Assembly (NCBI RefSeq): GCF_001182895.1
Contig: NZ_LFQR01000083.1
Coordinates: 1 to 64,000, forward strand
DNA: 64,000 nt
Reading direction: 5' to 3'
DNA from: Frateuria defendens
GTDB taxonomy: Bacteria; Pseudomonadota; Gammaproteobacteria; Xanthomonadales; Rhodanobacteraceae
The notes beneath the pieces are model-generated. The model was not told where the DNA came from, searched no databases, and saw only the letters and a list, made by a program, of their open reading frames with translations. Below, one piece after another: positions 10,457-19,298 of this stretch. The translations under genes were made by a program, and so were the position numbers. Numbering within the stretch: the first letter of the stretch is position 1; each line of letters opens with the position of its first letter.

Positions 10457-11334
10457 GCGCCGAGCTTCACCGCGACGCGCCCGGCCCGCAGGCGCACGGC
10501 GTGATGGGGCAGGCGCACGCCCGGCAGGTCGAGGCAGTCGCCGTTGTCGAGCCGGTAGCGGAAGCCATGGTGGCGGCAGGTGAGCACGCCGTCCTCCACC
10601 GCCGCGCCGGACAGCGGCAGCCCCAGGTGCAGGCAACGGTTGTCCATGCAGTGGACGAGGTCGCCGCGGCGATAGAGCAGCAGCTCGCGCCCGCCCAGCC
10701 GGTGCCCCACGAGCGTGTCCGCCGGCAGCTCCTCCAGCGCGCAGAGGTCGACGAAACCGCCGCCCGGCGCGGGCGAGAACGGGCTCACCGCCTGCGCGCC
10801 GCGATCCGCCGCGGCGGGATCGGCGCCCAGCTCTACGATGCGCATCAGTTCCGGCGCCTGCTCGCGCAAGGCGGCCTCCACGCCATGGCGCAGGGTCTGC
10901 ATGGAAGCCGGGCAGCTGCGGCAGGCGCCGATGAGGCGGATCTCCACCGCGTCGGGCGGCAGCACCGCCACCAGCTCCACGCCGCCGCCGTGCTGGGCCA
11001 GCATCGGCTGCACCGATGCCAGCGCAGCGCGCACGCGCTGCTCCAGCGGGTCGCGTACCAGGCCGTGCAGGCGCAGCACGCCGAACACCAGCGGATCGCG
11101 CACGACCTCGCGCAGGCGGGCCGCGGCGGCGGCCTCCTCGCGCAAGCCGCGCACCAGCCGCAGCAGGGCCTCGCGGTGCAGCTGCTCGATCGCATGCTGC
11201 AACTGCTCGAACAGCGCGCGCTGCTCGCCGGGCAGCTGCGCGGCGGCGGCCTGGAGTTCGCTGACGCGGCCGGCCAGCACAGCCAGCTGCTCGCCGGCGT
11301 CGGCCATCGCCTCACGGGTCGCGGACACGGCCAT
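10453..11334 (-). CDS. NifU-domain/Rieske [2Fe-2S] fusion protein
   Basis: A 293-residue fusion. Residues about 1-80 are helical. Next comes a NifU C-terminal-type domain with the cluster-binding CRSCP motif (IGACRSCPASMQTLRHGVE). The C-terminal third is a Rieske domain with CLHLG and CRHHGF, the Cys-x-His and Cys-x2-His ligands of a [2Fe-2S] cluster. It shares one base with the upstream TPR stop (TGATG) and overlaps the NHL gene by 4 bases. The Rieske part could pass electrons from hydrogenase to the quinone pool and the NifU part could load clusters; both are inferences from domains and context. Confidence 0.85.
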   Translation of the reverse strand: MAVSATREAMADAGEQLAVLAGRVSELQAAAAQLPGEQRALFEQLQHAIEQLHREALLRLVRGLREEAAAAARLREVVRDPLVFGVLRLHGLVRDPLEQRVRAALASVQPMLAQHGGGVELVAVLPPDAVEIRLIGACRSCPASMQTLRHGVEAALREQAPELMRIVELGADPAAADRGAQAVSPFSPAPGGGFVDLCALEELPADTLVGHRLGGRELLLYRRGDLVHCMDNRCLHLGLPLSGAAVEDGVLTCRHHGFRYRLDNGDCLDLPGVRLPHHAVRLRAGRVAVKLGA

Positions 11335-12284
11335 CAGGCTGCCGACAGTTCCGCCAGCGCGGCGCGCACGGTGGCCGCCTGCCCGGCCATCGCCAGTTGC
11401 TCGAACACGTCCAGCGCCTCGCCGTACAGCACGCGCGCGCGGGCCGCGCCCTCCGCCGCCGGCAGGTTGGACAGCGCGTTGGCCTTGTTGGCCAGCGTGT
11501 GGGCGTATTCCAGCGGCGTATGGCGGCGGTCGCGCACCGTCAGCGCCTCGTCGTAGGCGGCGATGGCCCGGTGCAGGTTGTCCAGCGGATGGCTGCTGGG
11601 CAGGTACTGCAGGGCGTTGCCCAGGTTGTTCTGGGTCATGGCGTATTCGGCCGGGTGATCGACCCGGTTGATGGCGGCCAGCGCGTGCTCGAACGACTGC
11701 ATCGCCAGTGCCTCGCGCAGCGCCCCGCGGCCGCCGCCGCCCATCGAGAGGTAGGCGATGGCGAGGTTGTTGTGCAGGATCGCGAATTCGCGCGGGTAGT
11801 CGCGCGCGGTGAACACGCGCAGCGCCTGCTGGTAGCAGGCCAGCGCGTCGGGCATGCGGGCTGCGCCCTCCTGCGCCAGGGCCTGGAGCACCAGGCCCGC
11901 GTTCATCTCCAGCTCGGCCTGCTCCGCCGGGCCGCCTTGCGCGGCGAGCCGCGGGCGGGCCGCCTCGTAGCAGTCCAGCGCCGCGCGCAGCGACGCCGTG
12001 CCGCCGTCGGGCAGGGCCTGATGCGCGGTGCCCTCGCGGGCCAGCAGCCGGGCCGCCAGCACCGAGCCGGGCGGCGCCAGCTCGCGGCCGCGGCGGTAGA
12101 GCGCGATCGCATCGTGCAGCTGGCGTGCGTGGCGCGGCCGCTGCTGCAGCCCCATGGCGATCTCCATCAGCATCTCGGCCCGCTGCGCGGGGCTGGCCTG
12201 CGAGTCTTCGGCCATCGCCAGCGCGGTGCGCAGCTGGATGTCGCTCAGGGCGCTGGAAGCTTCCGGGGTGGGTTCGGCGGGCAT
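11334..12284 (-). CDS. Tetratricopeptide-repeat protein, first gene of the hydrogenase accessory operon
   Basis: Encodes 316 residues of alpha-helical TPR repeats (for example DALACYQQALRVFTARDYPREFAILHNNLAIAY and NLHRAIAAYDEALTVRDRRHTPLEYAHTLANKANAL, quoted only to show the repeat pattern in parts). The repeat spacing, with 'LEYA…NKANAL' and 'AEYAMTQNNLGNAL', resembles a family of Rieske-associated TPR proteins. No signal peptide is seen from the ATG at 12284. The frame is open further upstream, so the start is not certain. It is translationally coupled to the NifU–Rieske gene. Protein–protein contact during hydrogenase assembly is the simplest guess. Confidence 0.72.
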   Translation of the reverse strand: MPAEPTPEASSALSDIQLRTALAMAEDSQASPAQRAEMLMEIAMGLQQRPRHARQLHDAIALYRRGRELAPPGSVLAARLLAREGTAHQALPDGGTASLRAALDCYEAARPRLAAQGGPAEQAELEMNAGLVLQALAQEGAARMPDALACYQQALRVFTARDYPREFAILHNNLAIAYLSMGGGGRGALREALAMQSFEHALAAINRVDHPAEYAMTQNNLGNALQYLPSSHPLDNLHRAIAAYDEALTVRDRRHTPLEYAHTLANKANALSNLPAAEGAARARVLYGEALDVFEQLAMAGQAATVRAALAELSAA

Positions 12285-12371
12285 ACGGCGGGGCGGCGTG
12301 GAGACGGCCGCGGCAGATGTCTTGAAGGTTGCCGCCAAGCTGCCGCGCGGTCCCAACCCTGTCAACCATCG

Positions 12372-12385
12372 TTGCAAAACTGCAA
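12372..12385. promoter_or_regulatory. Inverted repeat upstream of the hydrogenase accessory operon
   Basis: The sequence ttgca-N4-tgcaa forms a perfect 5-bp inverted repeat, 87 bases upstream of the TPR start and about 100 bases upstream of the divergent lipoprotein. On the minus strand it is followed by a TTGACA-like hexamer (12360-12365). No clear sigma-54 promoter (TGGCAC-N5-TTGC) was found. It may be an operator for the operon or chance. Confidence 0.3.
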
Positions 12386-12487
12386 ACCTGCTTGGCACCC
12401 GGCCGCCGTGCGCCCTGGAATTGTCTCGGAGACGTGGCATCGCTCCCGTGCCAACATGGCCTTTCCCCCAACGGACAGGAAGCCGCC

Positions 12488-13165
12488 ATGCCACGCCTCC
12501 CCGCTTTCGCCGCCCTCGCCTGCCTCGGCCTGCTGCTGGCCGCCTGCGGGCAACGGCAGAAGCCACCGCAGGACCACTCCGGCAGCGTGGCCAGCGTCGC
12601 CAAGGCACCGACGCGGGTGCCGACGCCGGCACCCGCGTCGCCGCCCGCCTATCGCGACGACGCCCTCGGCATCTCGATCGTGGTCCCGCCGGGCATGACG
12701 CTGCGCCACGACTTCAAGCGCGACTATTTCGACCCCGACGCCTGGAAACTCGAGGCCGATTCCGAGAGCCACGGCAAACCGGCCCTGGCCCTGGTCCTCG
12801 ACGGCTCCAACGAGATCACCGCGGCCGAGCTGCGCCTGGGCACCAGCACCGACGCGCAGGACCTCGCCCATTGCCTCGAACCGGCCTCCAACGCCTATGA
12901 GGACGAGGATGAGCCCAAGGAAGAAACGGTCAAGCTCGACGGCGTGCCGTTCCGCCATGCGCAGGCGGGCGACGCGGGGATGAACCATTACGTCGTGGCC
13001 GAGACCTACCGCGCCGTCCATCGCGGCCGCTGCTATGCGATCGACCTTCTGGTCATCGGCAGCTCGCCGGAAGTCTACGACCCGCCGCGCAAGGTGCCGT
13101 TTCCGCGCGATGTGGCCCAGCGGCGCCTGAGGGAGGCACTCGCCGGGCTGCACTTCGCGCCGTGA
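12488..13165 (+). CDS. Predicted lipoprotein of unknown function
   Basis: A 225-residue protein with a lipoprotein signal (LGLLLAACG, lipobox cysteine about residue 20), a Pro/Ala-rich linker and a soluble domain (about 55-225) with no family I recognise. An AGGAAG ribosome binding site precedes the ATG at 12488; the frame is open further upstream but only this start gives a signal peptide. It is divergent from the hydrogenase operon and convergent with the aldo/keto reductase. Confidence 0.75.
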   Translation: MPRLPAFAALACLGLLLAACGQRQKPPQDHSGSVASVAKAPTRVPTPAPASPPAYRDDALGISIVVPPGMTLRHDFKRDYFDPDAWKLEADSESHGKPALALVLDGSNEITAAELRLGTSTDAQDLAHCLEPASNAYEDEDEPKEETVKLDGVPFRHAQAGDAGMNHYVVAETYRAVHRGRCYAIDLLVIGSSPEVYDPPRKVPFPRDVAQRRLREALAGLHFAP

Positions 13166-13190
13166 CGGCGGCGCCCTCGGGGCGAGGCGC

Positions 13191-14282
13191 TCACCCCTGC
13201 GCCACGAACACCGGCGGCGCATACCCCGCGGGCTTGCTGCCCACCTGCGCGCCGCCGTGGATCATCGCCTGCTGTGCGTCGGCGAACATGTAGTACGGGA
13301 ACGGCGCCTCCGGCCGGCTGGCCTCGTCCAGCCGCACGCGCAGCGGCTCGGGCAAGGTGAAATCCAGCGCCGCGAGGTTGTCCTCGAGCTGAGCCAGCTT
13401 GGTAGCGCCGACGATCACCGAGCCCACGCCCGGCTGCGTGGCGACCCAGTTGAGCGCCACCTGCGCCATCGGCCGGCCCAGCTCCTGCGCCACCGCCTCC
13501 AGCGCGCCCACGATGCGCCAGTTGCGCTCGGTGAAGCGGTCGAAGCCCGGCCGCCCCGACACCACCGCGAGGCGCCCCTCGCCCGTGCCGCCGTCCCGGC
13601 TCGGGCGGTACTTGCCCGAGAGCAGGCCCATCGCCAGCGGGCTCCATGCGGTGATGCCCAGCCCCAGCTCGGTCGCCAGCGGCACGAACTCGTGCTCGAT
13701 GTGGCGCTCCACCAGCGAGTATTCGAGTTGCAGGTTCACCAGCGGCGAGAGCGCGTGCGCCTCGGCGTAGGTCTGCGCGCGGGCCGCGTACCAGGCCGGC
13801 ACGTCGGAGAGGCCGGCGTAGCGGATCTTGCCCGCGCGCACCAGGTCGTCCAGCGTGCGCACCACTTCCTCGGCCGGGGTGAGGCGGTCCCAGGTGTGCA
13901 GCAGGTAGAGGTCGATGTAGTCGGTGCGCAGGCGGCGCAGCGAGCCCTCCACCGCGCGCAGGATGTTCTTGCGGCCGTTGCCGCCGGCGTTGGGGTTGCC
14001 GGGCTGGGCGTTGTAGGTGAACTTGGTGGCGAGCACCACGCGGTCGCGCACGCCGGCCTCCTCGACGAAGCGGCCGAGCAGCGCCTCGCTGCTGCCCTCG
14101 GTGTACATGTCGGCGGTGTCGATGAAGTTGCCGCCGGCGTCCAGGTAGCGGTCGAACAGGGCACGCGCGGTGTCCTCCGCCGCGCCCCAGCCCCATTCCT
14201 CGCCGAAGGTCATGGCGCCCAGGGCGAGCGGGCTGACGCGCAGGCCGGAGCGGCCGAGGGTGTAGTAGCGATCGAGCGACAT
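13191..14282 (-). CDS. Aldo/keto reductase
   Basis: Encodes 363 residues of the NADPH-dependent aldo/keto reductase superfamily. The catalytic tetrad is complete: Asp55 and Tyr60 (IDTADMYTEG), Lys87 (ATKF) and His129 (LLHTWD). Near the C-terminus VGSVIVGATKLAQLEDN is the usual cofactor-binding segment. The size and the WSPLAMGLLSGKY motif fit the Tas/YajO-like branch. The substrate is unknown. It is divergent from a LysR gene 134 bases away, the usual arrangement for a regulator and its target. Confidence 0.92.
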   Translation of the reverse strand: MSLDRYYTLGRSGLRVSPLALGAMTFGEEWGWGAAEDTARALFDRYLDAGGNFIDTADMYTEGSSEALLGRFVEEAGVRDRVVLATKFTYNAQPGNPNAGGNGRKNILRAVEGSLRRLRTDYIDLYLLHTWDRLTPAEEVVRTLDDLVRAGKIRYAGLSDVPAWYAARAQTYAEAHALSPLVNLQLEYSLVERHIEHEFVPLATELGLGITAWSPLAMGLLSGKYRPSRDGGTGEGRLAVVSGRPGFDRFTERNWRIVGALEAVAQELGRPMAQVALNWVATQPGVGSVIVGATKLAQLEDNLAALDFTLPEPLRVRLDEASRPEAPFPYYMFADAQQAMIHGGAQVGSKPAGYAPPVFVAQG

Positions 14283-14416
14283 GGCGAACCTCTTGGGGAG
14301 CATGGAAGACGGCGCCAGTCTGGCCCTCGCCACGGCGCGGAAAAAGCGGGCACGGCTTGATGCGTTATTAAATCTGGCTAATAAATGGCGCTTTCCACTT
14401 TTCGTTCCGGCCACCT

Positions 14417-15322
14417 ATGCGCGACGACGCCACCGCTGCCCTGCGCGCCTTCCGCCTGATCGCCGAGCACGGCAGCTTCACCCGCGCCGCCGTCGTGCTG
14501 GAGATCACGCCCTCCGCGCTCAGCCAGACCCTGCGCCAGCTCGAACAACGCCTCGGCGTGCGCCTGCTCCACCGCACCACGCGGCGCGTGGGCCTGACCG
14601 AAGCCGGCCGCCAGTTGCTGGCGCGCATCGTCCCTGCCCTGAAGGAGCTGGACGGGGCGCTGGAGGACCTGCGCCAGCACGAGGAGCACCCGCGCGGCAC
14701 ACTGCGCGTCACCGTGCCGAACGTGGTGCTGCCCTGGCTGATCGAGCCGATGCTGGCGGAGTTCGCCCGTGCGTGGCCGGACGTGCAGCTGGACATCCGC
14801 GTCGACGACGGCCTCGTCGACCTGGTCGGCGAAGGCTTCGACGCCGGCATCCGCCTCGGCGAGCGCTTGCAGAAGGACATGGTGGCGGCGCCGCTCACCG
14901 GCCCCGTGCGCGCGGTCGTGGTGGCTCGCCCGATTACTTCGAGCGCCACGGGCGCCCCCGCCATCCGCGCGACCTGGCGCGGCACAACTGCCTGAAATTC
15001 CGCTACGCCAGCAGCGGCGGCGTCTACCGCTGGGAGTTCGCGCAGAAGGGCCGCTGGTTCGAGACCGACGTGGCCGGCAACCTGGGTGGTCAACCAGCCC
15101 GGCCTCGCGGTGCGCGCCGCGCTGGACGGCGTGGGCCTCACCCACGCGCTCGAGCCCTACGTGCGCGGGATGCTGGCGGACGGGCGGCTGGTCAGCGTGC
15201 TCGATGCCTGGCTGCCGCCCTTCGACGGCTTCTACCTCTACTACCCCAGCCGCTTCCAGGTGCCGCCGAAGCTGCGCGTGTTCATCGACTTCCTGCGCGA
15301 GCGGCAGCGGCGCGCGGGCTGA
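14417..15322 (+). pseudogene. LysR-family regulator with two compensating frameshifts
   Basis: The N-terminal two thirds (192 codons from 14417) give a normal LysR helix-turn-helix (SFTRAAVVLEITPSALSQTL) and effector domain up to RAVVVA. Homology then continues in the +1-shifted frame (SPDYFERHGRPRHPRDLARH…) and returns to the first frame at about 15085 (VNQPGLAVRAALDGVG…), running to the stop at 15322. One base appears missing in the c-run near 14938-14941, and one extra g lies near 15083-15085. Correcting both gives about 301 residues, the usual family length. Either a recent pseudogene or two sequencing errors. It is divergent from the aldo/keto reductase and probably its regulator. Confidence 0.8.
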
Positions 15323-15493
15323 TCAGTGGTAGCGCCAATGCCCCTGGACCCACACGTGCGGCGAGGCCCAGTAGCCGGGCACCCAGGCGCGCCCGGCGTG
15401 TCCGCGCGGGGCCACCACCACGCAGCCGGCGAGCAGCAGGCCGGTTGCGAGCGCGACCAGGGCGGGCGGAAGGAGTCGGACGGGAAAACGCAT
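15323..15493 (-). CDS. Small lipoprotein, 56 residues
   Basis: A short frame running from ATG at 15493 to TGA at 15323, ending one base from the convergent LysR stop. The product has a basic start (MRFPVRLLPP), a hydrophobic stretch and a lipobox LLLAGC (Cys24). A mature part of about 33 residues is rich in aromatics and His (WVPGYW, HVWVQGHWRYH). The G-Y/H-W pattern is seen in many short lipoproteins or surface proteins of proteobacteria. The function is unknown. Confidence 0.65.
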   Translation of the reverse strand: MRFPVRLLPPALVALATGLLLAGCVVVAPRGHAGRAWVPGYWASPHVWVQGHWRYH

Positions 15494-15684
15494 GGCGGCA
15501 CCTCGCGGCGGAACGGATGCGCCTGGAAACGCCGCGTCGGCGCGGCCCGATGACCGGCGGGCCGGGCGTCGCTGGGAACGTGTTCATGTTCGCGCCGGAC
15601 GCGGTTCATGTCGTCGGCCACGCGCCGGCCACCGGGCGGCCGGCCGCTCCACCGCGGTGCCGTCATCGCCGCCGCTCCACGCGA

Positions 15685-17049
15685 TCAGCTGCGCGCCAGC
15701 TCCTCGACCACCGCGCGATAGCGCGCCGCGATGCGTTCCTCGTCGCGATGGTGGAAATCGCGCACCACCCACTCGCCGCCGCACAGCACGTGGCGCACCA
15801 GCTGCTGGTTGCCGGCGAAGACGAAGCTGTCCAGCACCGCGTCCGTCCCTCGCGCCGCCAGCAGCGGCGATGGCTCGTCGAGCACCAGCAGGTCGGCGCG
15901 ATGGCCGGGCCCCAGTTCGCCCACGGGCAGGCCCGCCGCCTGCGCGCCGCCGCGCAGCGCGGCGCGCCACAGCGTCTCGCCCACGCTCTCGCCCTGCCCG
16001 CGCGCGGCGATGTTGCGGTGGCGGGTGCTGAGGCGCTGGCCGTATTCCAGCCAGCGCAACTCCTCCACCGGCGACACCGAGATGTGCGAGTCCGAGCCGA
16101 TGCCCAGCGTGCCGCCCGCATCGAGGTAGTCGGCCAGCGGGAACAGGCCATCGCCGAGGTTGGCCTCGGTGCTGGGGCACAGGCCGGCCACCGCGCCGCT
16201 GCGCGCCAGCCGCGAGGTTTCGTGGCCGGTGAGGTGGGTGGCGTGCACCAGCGTCCAGCGCGCGTCCACCTGCGCGTGATCGAGCAGCCACTCGACCGGC
16301 CGCGCGCCGCGCAGGGCCAGGCAGTCCTGCACTTCGCCGAGCTGCTCGGCGATGTGGATGTGGATCGGGCCGTCCTGCGCGAGGCCACTCGCCAGCACCG
16401 CGCGCATCGCCTCCTCCGGCACCGCGCGCAGCGAGTGCAGCGCGATGCCTACGCGCACGGCCGGCCCCTCGTGCCGGCGCAGCGCCTCCAGCAGGCGCAG
16501 GTAGCCGGACACGTCGTGGCCGAAACGCCGCTGCCGCGCGGCGAGCGGCCGGCCGTCGAAACCGCCGGTCATGTAGAGCACGGGCAGCAGGGTCAGCGCG
16601 ATGCCCGCCTCGCGCGCCGCCTCGACCAGCGCCAGCGACATCGCCTTCGGCAGCGCGTAGGGCGTGCCGTCCGGCTGGTGGTGCAGATAGTGGAACTCGC
16701 ACACCTGCGTGTAGCCGGCCTTGAGCATCTCCACGTAGAGTTGCGCGGCGATGGCCTGCAAGGCCTCCGGCCCGATCGCCGCCGCGAAGGCGTACATGGT
16801 TTCGCGCCACGACCAGAAGCTGTCGTCGCTGCGCCCGCGCCGCTCGGCCAGCCCGGCCATGGCGCGCTGGAAGGCGTGGGAGTGGAGGTTGGGCATGCCG
16901 GGCAGCACCCAGCGGCCCGCGCGTTCGGCGGAGGCGGCGCCGGCAGCCTCCCGCCACCGCCCCGTGCCGTCGACGGCCAGCACTACGTCCTTCGACCAGC
17001 CTTGCCGCCAGGCGAAGTCCGCGCGCCAGGCCCGCTCGACCTCTGTCAT
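15685..17049 (-). CDS. hutF: Formimidoylglutamate deiminase HutF
   Basis: A 454-residue amidohydrolase that deaminates N-formimidoyl-L-glutamate to N-formyl-L-glutamate in histidine breakdown. Metal and catalytic motifs in order: NLHSHAFQ (His56, His58), VCEFHYLHH, GIALHSLRAV, HIHIAEQ, LVHATHLT, GLCPSTEANLGDG and GIGSDSHISV. HutI, the enzyme of the preceding step, is encoded 17.6 kb away in this window. The other hut genes are not here, so the pathway genes are scattered. Confidence 0.93.
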   Translation of the reverse strand: MTEVERAWRADFAWRQGWSKDVVLAVDGTGRWREAAGAASAERAGRWVLPGMPNLHSHAFQRAMAGLAERRGRSDDSFWSWRETMYAFAAAIGPEALQAIAAQLYVEMLKAGYTQVCEFHYLHHQPDGTPYALPKAMSLALVEAAREAGIALTLLPVLYMTGGFDGRPLAARQRRFGHDVSGYLRLLEALRRHEGPAVRVGIALHSLRAVPEEAMRAVLASGLAQDGPIHIHIAEQLGEVQDCLALRGARPVEWLLDHAQVDARWTLVHATHLTGHETSRLARSGAVAGLCPSTEANLGDGLFPLADYLDAGGTLGIGSDSHISVSPVEELRWLEYGQRLSTRHRNIAARGQGESVGETLWRAALRGGAQAAGLPVGELGPGHRADLLVLDEPSPLLAARGTDAVLDSFVFAGNQQLVRHVLCGGEWVVRDFHHRDEERIAARYRAVVEELARS

Positions 17050-17556
17050 ATCGTCGCACCCTCGCCGCCGGCAACCAGCGCGGACCTTAGTCCATCCGTG
17101 GCGGCGGCGGCAAAACCGTCGATTTCGCCTCCAGGACGCCCCGCCATTCAGTCGACCAGATCACATAAATGGATATACTTCCTTGACAACGTAACAAATA
17201 CTTCGCCCGCGTAGCGGGGTCTCACTCAAGGAACAAGGGAGGACCGAGAGGCACTGATCTTAAGGACAGTCGACGGCATGCCCACCCGGACCAAGATCGC
17301 CCTCGCGGGTGGGCACGCAACTGGCCTGCTAGTCATTGTCTTTCTCCGCATGCCCCCGAGGCATGCCAAGGCCGGCAAGGCCTTACGAAAAACACGTCCG
17401 CTTCGAGCACCGCATGGCCCGGCTCCGGGCATACCGCCCATGGCGGCCTGCGACAGCACTACGGCCCGATCGGACTTCGCGTGAATTCGCTGCTTTGCAC
17501 CGCATGGCCCATCGGGCCAGGACGGGTGCCTGTCGTCGGTTTTCTGGGGTTGGTCG
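17050..17556. other. Intergenic region upstream of the cellulose operon
   Basis: No convincing gene lies here; a 68-codon frame at 17278-17484 has no recognisable product. The segment around 17160-17210 is strikingly AT-rich for this genome and contains ttgaca at about 17182, so the bcs promoter may lie there. A 10-bp stem (tgcccacccg paired with cgggtgggca) with a 17-base loop spans 17280-17316 in the leader. I do not see the conserved parts of a c-di-GMP-I riboswitch. Confidence 0.5.
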
Positions 17557-19110
17557 TTGCGATATTTCTCGTTGCCAATGGAAGGGATGCAGGAAGAACT
17601 CCTGCAACTGCGCCGTGGCGGGCTGTACTGGCTGGCTTGCGACCACGTCACCGTGGCGGACCGCTTCGCCCGCCAGCTGCTGGCGGGCCTGCCGGCCCAG
17701 GCCAGGGCCGCGGCCGTGGTGGCCGGCCGCTCGCCCGATGCGCTGCTCGACGGGCTCGGCTCCGACCAGGGGCCGGGCGAACTCACTGTTCTCCACGTCC
17801 CCGCCGCGCAGATCCGCCCGGCGCTGGAAAACCTGCCTGCCGAACTCGAACGGGCCATGGCCTCTGTGCCGCCGCTGCTGCTGGTCTCGATCCCCGCCGC
17901 CGCCTGGGAAGATGTCGACGACAGCGCGCTGGACGCCTGGTGCGCCGCGCTGCGCGGCTGGCTGGAGCGCGGCCGCCACACCCTGCTGGTGCTGGCGCAC
18001 GGCGACGTCTCCGCGCTCTGCACCCGCCTGTTCGCGCTGAACGCACATGTCGCCGGCCTGGCGCAGGCCTACCGCAGCCACGGCGGCCTGCGCTACCTGC
18101 TGCATTTCTGGAGCAACGGCCTCGGCGTGCAGGCGGCGCGCGAGTTCGCGCTGGAACAGACGGGCGATGCCCTGACCGTGTCGGAGGACCTGTCGCAGGC
18201 GGCGGCCGAAGCCACCGGCAGCGACCAGCGCAGCTACCTGGCCCAGCGCTCGGTGCTGGAAGGCGCGCCGCCCCTGTCCAGCGCCTGGCGGCTGTTCGAG
18301 GACTGGGCCGCGCTGGCCGGCCACGCGGCGCGCGCCCAGGCTTCCAGCATCCTGTTCGCCATCGACGGCAACAGCCAGGTGGAAGAGCTGGCGCGCCTGC
18401 TCTACGCCCTGCGCCGCGAGCGCGGCCGCGCGCTGAAGCTGGTGGTCAGGGAGATGGCGCCCTGCCTGCGCTACGCCGACGAGCGCCTGCTGCTCGCCAG
18501 CGGCGCCACCCTGGTGGTGCCACACGGCACCCAGCTCTCGCGCTTCCTCACCATGCTGGACACCATCCACGGCCACACCTGGCAGCGCCAGTTGCCGGAG
18601 GATTTCGCCACCGCGCTGCAGGACTTCCGCCCGCCGCCCGTCTGCGGCGTGGTGTCGGCAGAAGCATTCGCCGCCCAGGTGCACGCCGTCGAAAGCGGCC
18701 GCGCGGGCCGCAACCTGATCCACTCGCTGGTGGTGCTGGAACCGATGCCCGGCCTCAACGTCGCCAACGTGCTGGGGCAATGCGTGCTGCGCCGCGATGG
18801 CGATCTGGCCTGCATCGCCGGCCCGCGGATCTACCTGTTCCTGTTCGCCTGCCGCCGCGACGGCGTGGAGCGCGCGCTGGACAACCTGTTCCGCCTGCCC
18901 TGGCGTGAACTGGTGGCCGGCTACCACGTCATCGCCGACTACGACCTGGCCGAAGCGTTGCGCCAGACGGCGACGGATCACGCGGCCGCCGCCGCGGCGC
19001 CGCCCCTCCCGGCCGCCGCCGCGCGGGACGACACGGAGGCCGCTCCGCACGCGCCCGTGCCGCTCGCCCCGCAGTGCGCGCCGCTGCCCGGCATGGACGC
19101 GGTGCCATGA
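17557..19110 (+). CDS. bcsE: Cellulose biosynthesis protein BcsE, c-di-GMP-binding
   Basis: A protein of about 517 residues. BcsE binds cyclic di-GMP through its GIL domain and recruits BcsF/BcsG and BcsRQ to the synthase at the inner membrane. The GIL region contains KLVVREMAPCLRYADERLLL, whose Arg-x-x-Asp (RYAD) matches the I-site-like motif. The C-terminal tail is Ala/Pro-rich and variable. The start is uncertain: similarity to the E. coli N-terminus (FSI…DEL versus FSL…EEL) reaches the TTG at 17557, while the first ATG is at 17578. It overlaps bcsF by 4 bases. First gene of the operon. Confidence 0.9.
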   Translation: MRYFSLPMEGMQEELLQLRRGGLYWLACDHVTVADRFARQLLAGLPAQARAAAVVAGRSPDALLDGLGSDQGPGELTVLHVPAAQIRPALENLPAELERAMASVPPLLLVSIPAAAWEDVDDSALDAWCAALRGWLERGRHTLLVLAHGDVSALCTRLFALNAHVAGLAQAYRSHGGLRYLLHFWSNGLGVQAAREFALEQTGDALTVSEDLSQAAAEATGSDQRSYLAQRSVLEGAPPLSSAWRLFEDWAALAGHAARAQASSILFAIDGNSQVEELARLLYALRRERGRALKLVVREMAPCLRYADERLLLASGATLVVPHGTQLSRFLTMLDTIHGHTWQRQLPEDFATALQDFRPPPVCGVVSAEAFAAQVHAVESGRAGRNLIHSLVVLEPMPGLNVANVLGQCVLRRDGDLACIAGPRIYLFLFACRRDGVERALDNLFRLPWRELVAGYHVIADYDLAEALRQTATDHAAAAAAPPLPAAAARDDTEAAPHAPVPLAPQCAPLPGMDAVP

Positions 19111-19298
19111 GCTACGACCAGCTGCTCCAGGTCGTCGCGGCCACCGGCGCGCTGGCCGTGCCGTTCGGCCTCTTCGCCGGCGCGCTGTGGCGCGGGCTCT
19201 CGCGCTGGATCGGCCGCCGGCTGCCGCCCCGCTTCCTCAAGGTGCACGCCGTGCGCCGGCGATCCACCCGGACAGGCAGGAACGATGGCCCGCACTGA
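19107..19298 (+). CDS. bcsF: Cellulose biosynthesis protein BcsF
   Basis: A 63-residue protein with one transmembrane segment (LLQVVAATGALAVPFGLF) followed by a short basic cytoplasmic tail, matching BcsF, the membrane anchor that links BcsE to BcsG. It starts in an ATGA overlap with bcsE and runs 14 bases into bcsG. The family assignment relies on position, size and topology rather than a strong motif. Confidence 0.85.
   Translation: MSYDQLLQVVAATGALAVPFGLFAGALWRGLSRWIGRRLPPRFLKVHAVRRRSTRTGRNDGPH

Noticed and set aside
12285-12487. Sigma-54 promoter for the hydrogenase operon
   Set aside because: A tggcac occurs, but no ttgc follows at the required spacing on either strand.
17278-17484. 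68-codon frame before bcsE
   Set aside because: No ribosome binding site, no recognisable product and a composition unlike its neighbours; treated as leader DNA.
17050-17556. c-di-GMP riboswitch upstream of the cellulose operon
   Set aside because: Would fit the biology, but the conserved GEMM sequence blocks are not present; only simple stems are seen.
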